From: Malania oleifera
Taxonomy: Eukaryota > Streptophyta > Magnoliopsida > Santalales > Ximeniaceae
Assembly: GCF_029873635.1 (NCBI RefSeq)
Contig: NC_080423.1
Location: forward strand, 110,253,087-110,317,086
DNA: 64,000 nucleotides
Reading direction: 5' to 3'
Both the position numbers and the translations under genes were made by a program. Positions 34,509 through 46,429 of this stretch are shown here, piece by piece. The notes below the pieces were generated by a model, which searched no databases, was not told where the DNA came from, and saw only the letters and a program-made list of their open reading frames with translations. The stretch's first letter is position 1. Every line of letters starts with the position of its first letter.

Positions 34509-35165
34509 TGTTGTGTGTCCCTCCTTGTGGGGCCCTTGACTTGAAAGCTGCACCATTCTTTAATGTTTTTGGCTTCCCAGGAAGGAAAATAGCTGCAACA
34601 TGCTTTTTGTTTTAGGCTCCAAGGCCTCACGCGCAAGGGTAGCATGCTGCCCCTTCATCTCCTTTTTTACCATCTTGTCTTGTAATAGCAAATAGTCTAC
34701 GCAACCAGCTGCCCTCTCCACTCTCTCTGTTTTTTTTATTGACGGAAACACCACACAGCTCCTCACGCCAACGTCTGCAGCCAATGCGGATCGTCTTCTC
34801 CGCTGCAGGCTGCTGTTCTTCCCTACTCCAGTTGTGTGTGTTATTTACAGCATATTTGGATTTCTTTTATTGTGGTCATTTGGTTGGTTCTTTGGAACTT
34901 TGTTCATAATATTTGGTGAGGCATTTCCATCTTGTTACATTTGTTTATACACTCTTGTGTATTTGTAAGGCTTGTACCTTTTTTGTATCCACTTTGTACA
35001 ACATATTTGGTGATAATGGATTTGGACCGCCGTGCCCCATGGACGTACCTCAACATTTGAGGGAACCACGTTAAATTTTGTGTGTCTCATTTTATTTATT
35101 CATTTTTCATTACTCCATTGATTTACTTGTGGGAATTAGTTCATATTTAATATTCTTCCCTAACA
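34509..35165 (+). repeat. 5' LTR of the copia element
   Basis: 657 bp, TGTTGTGTGTCC to TTCCCTAACA, with matching inverted ends TGTTG/CTAACA. It is some 11 bp longer than its partner because of one internal indel. Confidence 0.92.
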
Positions 35166-38100
35166 AGTGGTATCAGAGCCGTGTTATTTGTACGCATTAA
35201 ATTTGTGTAAATCATGGATGGTAATGTTGGCCGTATGATTAACTTCAATGGAAACAATTGGGTAACTTGGAAAACAAAAATGCAAGATCTTTTATTTTTC
35301 AAAGATTTGGATGGGCCTATTGAGGGTGATAGCCGAGACTAAAGACATGAGTGATGATGAGTGGAATAGGTTTAATAGGAAAATCGTTGGTGTTATCCGG
35401 CAATGGATTGATGATAGTGTTTTTCATCATGTTTCTACCGAAATTTCGGCATATGAATTGTGGAAAAAACTAGAGTCTTTATGATAGAAAGTTGGCTACA
35501 AATAAAACTTTTCTTTTCCGAAAATTGGTGAATTTGAAATATAAAGATGGTGGTCTTATTACTGAGCATTTGAATGAGATGAAAAATATTATCAATCAGT
35601 TTGCTACTATGAAAATAATTTTTGATGATAAATTGCAGGTCTTAATGCTTCTTAACTCTTTGCCGGAAAGTTGGGAGACTTTGGTTGTGACTGTTAGTAA
35701 TTCGGCTCCCGATGGAATTGTTACTATGAATCAAGTAACTAGCAGCTTGTTAAATGAAGAAATTAGAAGAAAATCAGTTGGCTCTTCTCATTCAGAGGCA
35801 CTTGTGATAGAAAACCGGGGGAGAGGTAGAAGTAAAAGTAGATATTCTCACCGTAATGATAAATCAAGAGGTTGATCCAGCTCAGTTTCGAAAAAAAATA
35901 TTGAGTGCCACTATTGTCATAAAAAGGGGCATATGAAGCGGGAGTATAGAAAATTGAAATTTAAGGAGCAAAACAAAAAGAAAAATTTTGAGAAAAAACA
36001 TGAAAACACAACTTTAGTTGCATCTGATGGTGATCTCATGGTTGTTTGTGATGAAAGTAGCACTAATTTGACAAGTGAAGAGACTGATTGGGTTATTGAT
36101 TCCGGTGCATCATTCCATGTCACTTCTTAGGGAGATTTCTTCACCTCTTATTCCAAAGAAAATTATGGATTTGTTCAGATGGGAAATGAAGGTTTGTCAA
36201 AAATTGTTGGCATTGGAAATGTTTGTTTGGAAACAAATCTTGGATGTAAGTTAGTGCTCAAAGATGTGAGACATGTACCCGATATTCGACTAAATTTGAT
36301 ATCTACCGGAAAGCTTGATGATGAAAGGTTGACAACCATTTTGGTAATGGAAAATGGAAGCTCACAAAGGGTAATTTGGTGGTGGCTAAAGGCAAGAAAA
36401 CCGGTACACTTTATATGATGCAAGGTAAAATTGGTAATGGTGTTATGAATGCAATTGAAAGTCATTCTTCCACTGATTTTTGGCATAAGCGGCTTGGGCA
36501 CATGAGTGAAAAAGCAATGCCGTTTTTGTTAAAAAAGAAGCTCCTACCCGAGATGAAAGGTACCTTTCTTAAAGCTTGTGTTCATTGTTTGGCCGGTAAG
36601 CAACATAGAGCTCATTTTCGTACAAAGTTTGTTACTAAAAAATCTAATGTTTTAGATTTGATACATTCAGATATATGTGGTCCTTTGAAAGTTAAATCTC
36701 ATGGTGGTGCACTTTATTTTGTTACCTTTATTGATGATTGTTCAAGAAAAGTTTGGGCTTACACTTTGAAGACTAAAGATCAAGTCTTAGATGTGTTTAA
36801 GCATTTTCAAGTTAAAGTTGAAAGGGAGACCGGAAAGAAGGTGAAATGTGTGCGCTCGGATAATGGTGGAGAGTACATTGGCCCATTTGATGCATATTGT
36901 TACAACCAAGGAATTAGACATCAAAAGACCGTCAAGAAAACCCCTCAACAAAATGGTATTGCTAAAAGGATGAACCGCACTATACTAGAGAGAATGAGAT
37001 GTATGCTCTCTCATGCGAAGTTGCCAAAATCATTTTGGGGTGAAGCAATGAGGATGGCGATGGACTTGATTAATTTGTCTCCTTGAACTCCTTTACTTGG
37101 TGAAGTTCTTGAAAAAATTTGGAAAGGTAAGGATGTCACTTATGATCACTTGAAAGTGTTTGGTTGTCGTGCATTTGTTCACATTCCAAAAGATGAAAGA
37201 TCCAAACTTGATGACAAGACAATGCAATGTATTTTTCTTGGCTATGGGCATGATGAATTTGGATACAGATTGTGGGATCCGGTTGACAAGAAAATTGTTA
37301 GAAGCCGAGATGTTGTATTTTTTGAAGATCAAACAATTGAAGATTTTGGCACGGTTGAGCAACCACAATCTAATGGGAATGATTTTGTTGACTTAGACTT
37401 ACCTTCTCCACTTTTGGCACATGATGAAAATATGGAAGATGTTCTTCCACCTCTTGAAGATGTCGGAAATGATGAAATTCCTAATGATGTTGAAGATGAA
37501 AATGAGGGGGAGCAACAAGTTCAAGAGCAAGCTCAATTGAGAAGGTCTTCAAGAGAGTCAAGACCTTCATCTAAATATCCATCAAGTGACTATGTTACTC
37601 TAACAGATCAAGGGGAACCCGAAAGCTATCAAGAAGCCATGAACCATGAAAATAAAGTTGAATGGATGGAGGCTATGCAAGAGGAAATGAATTCTATAGT
37701 TGACAATCACACTTATGATTTGGTTAATCTTCCTCCTAGAAAGAAAGCTTTGAAAAATAAATGGGTGTTTAGACTGAAAAAGGATGGAAAGAATTTTTGG
37801 TACAAGGCTAGGCTTGTGGTAAAAGGCTTTGGTCAGAAAAAGGGAATTGACTTTGATAAAATATTCTCACCGATTGTAAAGATGTCATTTATTCGGGTTG
37901 TTCTTGGCATGGCAGCATACTTGAATTTAGAAGTTAAGCAACTAGATGTGAAAACCGCTTTCTTACATGGTGACTTTTAAAATGAAATTTACATGGAACA
38001 ACCGAATGACTTCAAATAAAAAGGGAAAGAGAATTTAGTGTGCAAATTAAAGAAAAGTTTGTATGAGTTGAAGCAAGCACCACAGAGATGGTACAAGAAA

Positions 38101-39191
38101 TTTGATTCTTTCATGATTGATCATGGTTACTCAAAAACCTCTTCGGATGATTGTGTGTTTGTGAAAAAATTTTCGGATGACACTTATATTATTCTCTTAC
38201 TCTATGTTGATGATATGCTCATTGTAGGACAGGACTTCTTCAAGATTGACAAATTGAAGTTGGAGTTGAGCAAGTCTTTTGCTATGAAAGACTTGGGACT
38301 AGCAAAACAAATTCTTAGTATGAGAACTGTTCGTGATCGTGAAAAAGGGCTAATTTGGTTGTCTCAAGAAAGTTACACTGAAAAAGTGCTTGAGAAGTTC
38401 AATATGGATAAAGCAAAACCCGTTGGTTGCCCACTTGCTAGTCTCTTCAAGCTTAGTTCAAAACAAAGTCCTACAAGTGAAAAAGACAAGGAAGAGATGA
38501 AGAAAAATCTTTATGCTTCGGCCGTTGGTTCCTTAATGCATGCAATGGTTTGCATAAGACCATATTTAGCTTATGTTGTTGGAGTTGTTAGTCGGTTTCT
38601 CTCTAATCCAGGAAAGGAGCATTGGTTAGCGGTAAAATGGATTCTCCAATACCTTAGAGGCACTTCAAAGGTGTGCTTGTTCTTTAGAAATGGTAAATCT
38701 ACGTTCCATGGATTTACGGATGCCAACATGGCCGGTGATGTTGATTCTAGAAAATCCACTTCGGGTTATTTGATGACTTTTGTAGGGGGAGCTGTGGCAT
38801 GACAATCTAAATTACAAAAATGTGTTGCTCTATCTACTACGAAAGTCGAGTTTATTGCCATTACGGAAGCTGGCAAAGAATTGCTTTGGTTGAAGAGATT
38901 CTTGAAAGAGTTGGGGATGGAACAGGAAAGGTATGTTCTTTATTGTGATAGCCAAAGTGCAATTCATTTGAGAAAGAATTCTATCTTCCATTCAAAGTCA
39001 AAACATATTGATGTTAGATATCATTGGATTCAGGATGTGTTGGATAAGAAATTATTGCAGCTTTACAAAATTCATACTGATGATAATGGTTCGGATATGA
39101 TGACTAAAGCATTGTCAAAAGACAAGCATGTGAAGTGTCGAGTTTTGGCCGGATTGGTGGAGTCGTACCCATAAGTCGGGAGGGGGAGATT

Positions 39192-39837
39192 TGTTGGGTG
39201 TCCCTCCTTGTGGGGCTCTTGACTTGAAAGCTGCACCATTCTTTAATGTTGTTGGCTTCCCAGAAAGGAAAACAGCTGCAGCATGCTTTTTGTTTTAGGC
39301 TCTAAGGCCTCATGCGCAGGGGTAGCATGCTACCCCTTCATCTCCTTTTTTACCATCTTGTCTTGTAACAGCAAATAGTCAACGCAACCAGCTGCCCTCT
39401 CCACTCTCTCTATTTTTTTTATTGACAGAAACACCACACAGCTCCTCACGCCAACGTCTGCAGCCAGTGCGGATCGTCTTCTCCGCTGCAGGCTACTGTT
39501 CTTCCCCACTCCAGCTCTGTGTGTTATTGGGATTTCTTTTATTGTGGTCTTTTGGTTGGTTCTTTGAAGCTTTATTCAGAATATTTGGTGAGGCATTTCC
39601 ATCTTGTTACATTTGTTTATACACTCTTGTGTATTTGTAAGGCTTGTACCTTTTTTGTATCCACTTTGTACAACATATTTGGTGATAGTGGATTTGGACC
39701 GCCATGCCCCGTGGACGTACCTCAACATTTGAGGGAACCACGTTAAATTTTGTGTGTCTCATTTTATTTATTCATTTTGCATTACTCCATTGATTTACTT
39801 GTGGGAATTAGTTCATATTTAATATTCTTCCCTAACA
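39192..39837 (+). repeat. 3' LTR of the copia element
   Basis: 646 bp, TGTTGGGTGTCC to TTCCCTAACA. It is colinear with the 5' LTR; most differences are transitions, many at CpG, consistent with methylated decay. Confidence 0.92.
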
Positions 39838-39927
39838 ATATGAAGTAAGACATCATATAATGGAGAAAAAAGTAGATGAGTGGATATAGAAAAATGCAAT
39901 TATTACATATTAAGGAAAAGTGATTTG

Positions 39928-40212
39928 CATGAGGATAACGATTCAAGTTTGGTGTTCAACAATGAGTTGCCCAATTCTGCTTTCAGGGCAATATAAAACA
40001 ATAATAACAAATCAAATCTTAAGTTCCCCATTAGGTGGGGTTGGCTACACGAATCCTTTTCCATCAATATACAATGATCATAGGCTCAAGCATGGAGTGG
40101 GTGGCAAGCCTAAGTCCTTATATCAAAAGAGCGCACAAAGGTTTTTCTTAAGGGATATATAATATATACATATATACATAGGCACTCATTTTTAGCAAAC
40201 TTGATTCCCATG
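39928..40212 (+). ncRNA. MIR169-like hairpin A3, disrupted by an RTE fragment
   Basis: The worn 5' arm 'caacaatgagttgcccaatt' (about 39957-39976) and the worn 3' arm 'ggcactcatttttagcaaac' (40181-40200) are separated by about 205 nt that includes RTE LINE sequence. The family bases 'gcatgagg' and 'cccatgccagacctac' are present. Not expected to be processed. Confidence 0.45.
39993..40105 (-). mobile_element. RTE LINE 3' end fragment inside a hairpin loop
   Basis: 'cttaagttccccattaggtg' followed by 'gggttggctacacgaatcc' matches the 3' end of the RTE LINE at 59.77 kb ('cttaagtcccattaggtata', 'gttggctacatgaatccc'). 'caataataacaaatc' at its left is a remnant of the simple-repeat tail. Orientation is minus. 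Confidence 0.7.
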
Positions 40213-40401
40213 CCAGACCTACTACTTCTCCTTCATGGATAAAAGTTGAAATTATAATCATTATTGCAATATATTCATTCACAGAAAAAGGGAAAAAGAA
40301 AAAAACAAAAAAACAAAAAAAACAAATGCTCTTATTTCTAATGAAGAAGGGTCAATAATAAAGAATGCAATTATAGCATATATCAAGGAAGGGTGGTCTT
40401 G

Positions 40402-40570
40402 CATGAATACAAAGAACTAAGTCTTGTAACCAAGAATTAGTCATGTAATTCCACATTAAGGTCTTTATATATATATATATATATATGAAGAGTATATGAT
40501 CCTATAGAAAGCCTTTAATGTGACATTCATGACTTATTCTTGGCTAACCTGCTTGGTTCTTTGTTGTTTT
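40402..40570 (+). ncRNA. Decayed MIR169-like hairpin A4
   Basis: The 5' arm 'gtaaccaagaattagtcatg' (40427-40446) and the 3' arm 'atgacttattcttggctaac' (40529-40548) still pair over most of their length, with a TA run in the loop. The core is altered relative to the other units. Confidence 0.45.
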
Positions 40571-40767
40571 CTCAAAACCTATTATATCAATTTTACTGAA
40601 AAAAGTTTATACTTAAATTGATATTTCAATAGGTACATTTTCAATGCTATGCCTTCGATCCACATAAAAGAGGTATGACATTGGACGTTCCAATTATTAA
40701 AGAAGAAGGTGACGATGAGTTAATAAAGAAGAATAAAATTTTGATATATTGAGGAAGAGTGGTCTAA

Positions 40768-40917
40768 CGCGAAGATAAAGAGTCAAGTTTGGTAGCTAAA
40801 AATGAATTGCGCAAGTCGTCCTTAAGGTCTTAATATGTATAAATAGAGAGTGGGCACATAAGAAGCTCTTAAAGTGTCATTAAGCACTCATTCTTGGTCA
40901 ACCTGATTGGACCTTTT
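40768..40917 (+). ncRNA. MIR169-like hairpin A5, abutting a gypsy LTR
   Basis: The 5' arm TAGCTAAAAATGAATTGCGC (40793-40812) and the 3' arm AAGCACTCATTCTTGGTCAA (40882-40901). The usual right flank is replaced at 40919 by the start of a gypsy LTR, so the insertion hit the base of this hairpin. Several mismatches in the stem. Confidence 0.45.
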
Positions 40918-40918
40918 T

Positions 40919-41939
40919 TGTAATAACCCAAGAAAATTAATCAGGGCTTCGTCGATGAACGCAAGGGATTCGTCGACGAAGGTACAAGAGGATCGCGTCG
41001 ACAAAGACGTGTCTCGTCGACGAGAAGATACCGAGAGACTATTTTTCCAAGTTCTGAATTTCGTCAACGAGGAAATAGCATTCATCGATGAACCTCCTTA
41101 TTGACCTCGTTGACGAGATAACGTGGCTCGTCGACGAAATCCATAGTATAAATAGCTCTAATCTCGGATTTTACGCACAATTTACAGCAAAATCTCTTCC
41201 CTCTCTCTCCTCTACGGTTCCTCTCTCCTCTCTCTTTGATTTCGGCCCCGTTAGTCGCCAAATTGACGATCTAAGACCACCACGACGCTCCTGGGAAAGT
41301 TCTCTCCAAGTCTGTCGTAACGGATCGTTGGTGGGACGAAATTGAATTTCATCCCAAATTCATGGTAAGATTTTTATGCATTATTTGACTTTTCAATAGT
41401 TGTAGGAAATGTAGTAATCAAAGAAATAATGATATTTTTTTCTAGTAAATGTGATTTTCAGAGTGTTGAGTGGAGAACCCTGTAGGTGTAAAACCCGTCA
41501 CAGTAGGAAATTTTAACAGGACTCAGGTAAGGAAAATATGTTATGTTAGGCAATTCTATTATGATTCAATACAAATCATATGTTTTTTTAGCAAATTATT
41601 GTTCAGACCATATATACAGTTTTTAGAGCTTGATAATATTGATATTTAACTGTGACATGAGTTTAATATTATATCAGCACAGGGTTTATATAATTTTCAG
41701 AATACCATGATTTACAGTATGCAGAAACTTGTATTTTACAGTATTTTCAGAATACTATGATATACAAACCACAGAACCATAACACTCAGTTACTACAACT
41801 AATCAGATATTTCAGTTATTTAGTTATGCAGATATCTCACATATTCAGTTATTACAGTTTATTCAGATCAATTTATATAATGTTATGGTTATTTCAGTTG
41901 TCACAAATCATGGTAAAAGGAGTATTTTAGAAATATCAG

Positions 41940-41989
<50 letters not shown>

Positions 41990-42857
41990 TCAGACCCTAA
42001 TGGACCATATTCATCCAGTAGAGCACGGTACCGTAGCTATATTCAGTTCAGAGTACAACCACTACTCAGATAGTATATGGTATTCAGAAGTCGATCGTGC
42101 CTATATTGTGACAGGCTCCCCATCAGATATAAGTTGAGGGGGCCGATCTGACTATCAGAGTTTAGTTGACTTACCCTGATCAGTCAGCCAGGTTAGGTCC
42201 CGCCTTCGGGCCACACAATCCTATCATAAGGGGTTAAATCATGACTTTCAGTTATCCATCCAAGGAATCTTTTTAGTTATTACATATATGTATGAATAGA
42301 TTTACAGAAAATAGTCATACCTATAGTTATTAGCAGTATTATGAATAAATATTCAAGAAAATCAGTTTATGTTAAGCAACATAGGTATGGTTTATATTGC
42401 AACAAGTATACAGGTTTGACTCAGCTGTGTTATTTATGGTGTTTTCTAAGTTAGATTTTACTAGCATGTAGCTCACCTACCACACACTAGCAATAGCATA
42501 TTTCTTCTTACTGAACGTCGTCTCATCCCAATAATTTGACATTTTTCAGGTGATCCAGTTAGGCGAGCAGGTCAGGCTCGCAGGTAGAGAGGCTACAGTG
42601 CTGCCCTGTCAATAGGATGAGTCTTTTGGGGAGGAGAGTATTTTTGTGGAGCCCTCGTTCAGTTATATATGTGTATTTTGAGAATATTCTGACACTCTTG
42701 TATTGTGTGTATATATATATGATTATGGATGTATGTGAATTCAGCTTCTTGCTGCTTAGGTTGTCAACTAGATTTGAATTAGCAGGTATCAGAGCAAAGT
42801 AAATTTCAGTATACATGAATATTAAATATTAAGAAAAATTTTTAGCAAGTCGTTACA
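40919..42857 (+). repeat. 5' LTR of the gypsy element
   Basis: 1939 bp, TGTAATAACCC to AGTCGTTACA, with inverted ends TGTAAT/GTTACA. A cluster of GTCGACGA-type motifs occupies 40945-41135, followed by TATAAATAG near 41147 and a CT-rich stretch typical of the transcription start. A TA run lies at 41943-41987. Confidence 0.85.
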
Positions 42858-44345
42858 GTTTGGTATCAGAACCTAGGTTGTTAGGTTGTGTAGACTTTAG
42901 AGTGCAGCGGAAGCAATACCAGAGTATAGAAGGGGATTTGAGGTTTGTTCTGTAAACTGAGTACAGGATTTCCGTGATGGTTTCTGTATTTTTCCTAGGG
43001 TGATGATTTCAGGAAAATCATAATAAACTATTGTCAGGACGTGTGTCTAGGTTGCAGAGCTGGATTTTGAATTAAAATCATGGAAAGTAGTTAACTATGA
43101 ATATAGGGTTCAAGTTGAATGAAATGAATTAGGTTTGTATAGGAGATAAGGTTCTTAAAGTGTGTTCCTTGTTTTTCAGGATGGATCCAGGAAACAATGG
43201 CACGAATTCTGGGGAAGATAGGCCAGGACCTTCCAATATAAGAGGTGGAGATACTGATGTCATACTGCATGACGTCACCCAGCAGATGATAGCTGAGATG
43301 GCTAGGAGCTCAGGGGAGCGTAGCTGCACGATCGAGCAGCTTACGCAGATAAAGTCTCCATCTTTTACTAGAGGTGACGACCCGATTATAGCTGAAAATT
43401 GGGTCTAGGACATTGAAGAGGCGTTGGTTGTGCTTCCATGTACGGATGAACAGAAGGTGGTATTTGCAGAGTTCAAACTAACAAGGGAAGCGAGGCACTG
43501 GTGGAGGTCAGCGCGACTGATTGAGGAGTAAAGGTCGGTTCCAATACCGGTGACATGGGATTGATTCAAGGAACTATTCTTCGAGCGATATTTTCCCACT
43601 ATCGTTCAGAGCGCAAAGACAGCAGAGTTTATGCATCTAGTACAAGGGCAGATGATCGTATCTCAATACGCAGCTCGATTATTGAGTTGTCGCATTTTGC
43701 CCCACATTTAGCACCAGATGAAAAGAAAAGGACAAGAAAGTTTGAAGAGGGTCTGAGGCAGAACTTGTTTGAGCAGGTGATTGGGTTCAAGGCTCAAACA
43801 TTTGTGAAGGTTGTAGACAGAGTTACGATTATTGAGAGTGGTATACAAAGAGGCATAGCAGCTCAGAGTCAAAGGAAGAGGCCTGCATTTCAGGGTTTCT
43901 AGGCTGGCTCCAGCAGAGGTTCATGGAGAGGAGGCCGTGATAGGGGAGATTAGAGACAAACAACAGGACCTCGCGAGAATCAGGGTGTGCAGACTTTCTC
44001 GATATGTCAAACATGTGGGAGACATCATTTGGAGGAATGCCAGGCAAGGAGAAATGTTTGCTACCATTGTGGGAAACCCGGTCATATGGCGCGTGCATGC
44101 CCAAGTCCGCTAGATCAGGTCCCAGCTCCCAGGCCGTATTGAGAAGGATATCAGGTGCCTCATGAAGGCCAGCAAAGGAATGTGGCCCCAGCGAGGGTTT
44201 ACGCTTTGACACCAGGTGATGCTGAGGCTGCCGCGGATGTGGTGACAGGTAGTGTTACTGTCTCATCATATCCAGTTATTATTTTATTTGATTCAGGTGC
44301 TACTCATTCCTTCGTCTCTACATCCTATGTTAAATTATCTGGAAG
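40919..44345 (+). mobile_element. Ty3/gypsy (Tekay/Del-like) element, truncated and broken
   Basis: The 5' LTR (40919-42857) is followed by a primer site TGGTATCAGAACC at 42861, a gag region (about 43.18-44.1 kb) whose retrotransposon-gag domain precedes a CCHC zinc knuckle (CYHCGKPGHMARAC near 44.06 kb), and the start of protease (DSGATHSF near 44.29 kb). Everything downstream, including the 3' LTR, is missing. This order and the knuckle fit a chromovirus of the Tekay/Del group. It has a handful of breaks besides the truncation. Age cannot be estimated without a partner LTR. It landed at the edge of a MIR169-like hairpin. Confidence 0.85.
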
Positions 44346-45320
44346 TGAGACCCAGTTATTTATTTTTTTCATTATTTCCAAATTCTGTTTTGCTAACATA
44401 TGTTTAACTAACATAATATTAGAGGCATGGTTGCCAATCCTCCACCATTATTGGTGCTTCCCCACGTCATCGCTTGTCGTCGTTTATCCTTTTTCACCAT
44501 TGGCACTCCACTACCAGCAAAGATCTCCCACCATCCACAAAATCTCTCTTTCAACCATTTCCCGTGCACCCAATCAACACCACTTGCCCATGTCATCATA
44601 AGATGCCTACTTCCTTGTTCACCTCTCTAGGTTTAGATCTGCACCTAGCTCTTTACTCTCCTCTTCTTGCTCAAATTTGCTCCTAACTCCTTGCTTATCT
44701 CTCCAAGCTCAAATATGCTCCTAGCTCCTTGCTCAAATATGCTCCTAACTCCTTGCACGCCTCTTCAAGCTCAAATATGCTTCTAGTTATTTACTCACCT
44801 CTTCGGGATCAAATATGCTCCTAGCTCCTTACTCCCCCCCCCCCCCTTCAAGCTCAGATAGCTTCTAGGATACTTAGCTCCATGTGCACCTCTCCAACCT
44901 TAAATTTGTGGACTACCATGACCACAAACGACCATGCTCCACCTTGCACTATTACCCCCTAAGTGCCTTATCCTAGTTGTTTTTAGCAGTCTGTTTTGAA
45001 ACACAAGTTGGTTTCTTTTCCTCCTTAAGTTTAAGAGGAGATGTCAATAAAAGACAACTATGTGTGTAAATTATACATACCTACCTAATATAAATTGGCC
45101 CATGTGACACATTATACCTACCTTGTATAAATTAACACATGTGATTCATGTGTGTAAATACTTGTCTTCTATGGATTAAACCATGTGATCTATGTGTGTA
45201 AGAACGAACATTGCATTAATTGAGCCCTTTAAGGCCCAAAGAAGACACAAACTATCATTCATTCATTCTTTCTTTCTTTCTTTCTTTCTTTCCTATCTAT
45301 GTTTTGCTAACAAATACAAT
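44346..45320. other. Unassigned insert with flanking 13-bp repeat and minisatellite
   Basis: TGTTTTGCTAACA occurs at 44386-44398 and 45300-45312, bracketing 901 bp. Inside, about 44625-44880 is a minisatellite built from 'caagctcaaatatgctccta' and 'gctccttgctc' phrases with a run of 13 C (44834-44846), and 45255-45293 is a TTTC run. The pair could be a target-site duplication of an unknown element. I do not recognise the insert. Confidence 0.4.
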
Positions 45321-45344
45321 TATACTAAATAAGGAAGAGCGGTC

Positions 45345-45525
45345 TTGCAAAGATAAAAAGATAGTTTGGTGGCCAAGAATGAGGTACCCATTTCCACTAG
45401 TTTGGTATCCAAGAATGAGTTGCCCATTTCCACCTTAAGGATATATATTTATAAATAAAATGGTCATGCAAGAAGCTTTCAAAATGGCATCCAGAGACTC
45501 ATTCAACCTACTTAGACTTTACTAT
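45345..45525 (+). ncRNA. Decayed MIR169-like hairpin A6 with a doubled 5' arm
   Basis: Two 5' arms in a row, TGGCCAAGAATGAGGTACCC (45370-45389) and TATCCAAGAATGAGTTGCCC (45406-45425), each followed by 'atttccac'. The 3' arm has lost its TTGGCTAA part ('gactcattcaacctact' near 45496), so the hairpin is not functional. Confidence 0.55.
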
Positions 45526-45609
45526 TCCTACTAAACCTACTAATACTTTATGTACAAAAGTTAAAACTTGTGCAATATATCCATTCATAGTTGTACGTCT
45601 ATAAAGAGA

Positions 45610-45765
45610 GGCTTTTTATGAAGACAGAGTCTAGTCTAGTAGATAAGAATGAGTTTTCAAATTACACAAACGTCTTTATATGCATATACATAGATAAAGA
45701 TCGATCATGTACAAAGCCCTTAATCTGGCATTCAACCAAAAAAATTTGTCTAACCTCTCAATCAC
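45610..45765 (+). ncRNA. Decayed MIR169-like hairpin A7
   Basis: The 5' arm 'tagataagaatgagttttca' (45640-45659) and a badly worn 3' arm 'ggcattcaaccaaaaaaatt' (about 45727-45746). The family frame ('aaagagaggctttttatgaag', 'gtctttatatgcatata') is still visible. Non-functional relic. Confidence 0.45.
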
Positions 45766-46429
45766 TAAACATCTACGATTGATGTCCAACAAAATAAGAT
45801 GAACCACAGTATCAACATCAAAGGGAACTTGCCCATATAATAGTAACTTTTAGCTCTCCAATTATAGTAAACAACAGCAACCTAACATAATTTGCGTACT
45901 ACATTAGTTTGACCATATCAATGAACAAAAAAACTAGCAAAAGTCCTCCATCCAACTAGTAAAAACACCCTTGGAAATTGAAGTGCAACAGTAAATTTTT
46001 AAGAAGATTCCTTGGTAGCACTACAACCAAAGAAGAGGCGACTCTTATTAGTGTGTCAAGAACACACCCATGTTATAGAAGGGCCTCTTGTCATTCAAAG
46101 CTTCAACCAAATTGAGGAAAGCCAAGACAAAATAATCTCCTTGGATATTAAATGATTCCATGCTGAGAAGAAAGTAAAAGCTCCTGAGATAGGCAATTAC
46201 AAAAGATATTTTTTAATGCTTATTAGAGAAAAAAAAAATGAGCAAATCTTGTACAGAATTTATAAACTATTACGTATAGATAAATTGATAGTGATAGGTA
46301 AATAATGAAAATGGTAGTAAGCATCACGATCTGATAGACATAAATATAAATTTAATTAACTCTTCAAATCTATTCTTAACTCTTATATAATATCAAATGC
46401 ACTGAATCGGTTTGAAACTTATTGGAATT
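45766..46429. other. AT-rich spacer
   Basis: No exon, hairpin or named element can be supported between the last block A unit and the L1 fragment. Confidence 0.4.

Larger units (their letters stand above)
34509..39837 (+). mobile_element. Ty1/copia LTR retrotransposon, broken
   Basis: Full-length layout with two LTRs (34509-35165 and 39192-39837), primer site TGGTATCAGAGCC at 35168, and purine tract GGGAGGGGGAGAT before the 3' LTR. Parts in order are gag with a zinc-knuckle remnant (about 35.2-35.95 kb), protease (about 36.1 kb), GAG-pre-integrase and integrase (about 36.2-37.1 kb), reverse transcriptase with a YVDDM-type core (about 37.6-38.8 kb) and RNase H (about 38.8-39.2 kb). This is the copia order, with features near the Tork/Tnt1 lineage. 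It carries roughly half a dozen breaks, so it is a fossil. The LTRs differ by about 4% by eye, suggesting about 2-3 million years. Flanks show ATATA/ATATG. It split a MIR169-like repeat unit. Confidence 0.92.

Noticed and set aside
34509-39837. Copia element as an active, intact element
   Set aside because: The coding region carries several breaks; only the overall layout is complete.
44408-44686. Overlapping open frames near the gypsy 3' truncation
   Set aside because: They run through a low-complexity minisatellite region on both strands, without a consistent frame or motif.
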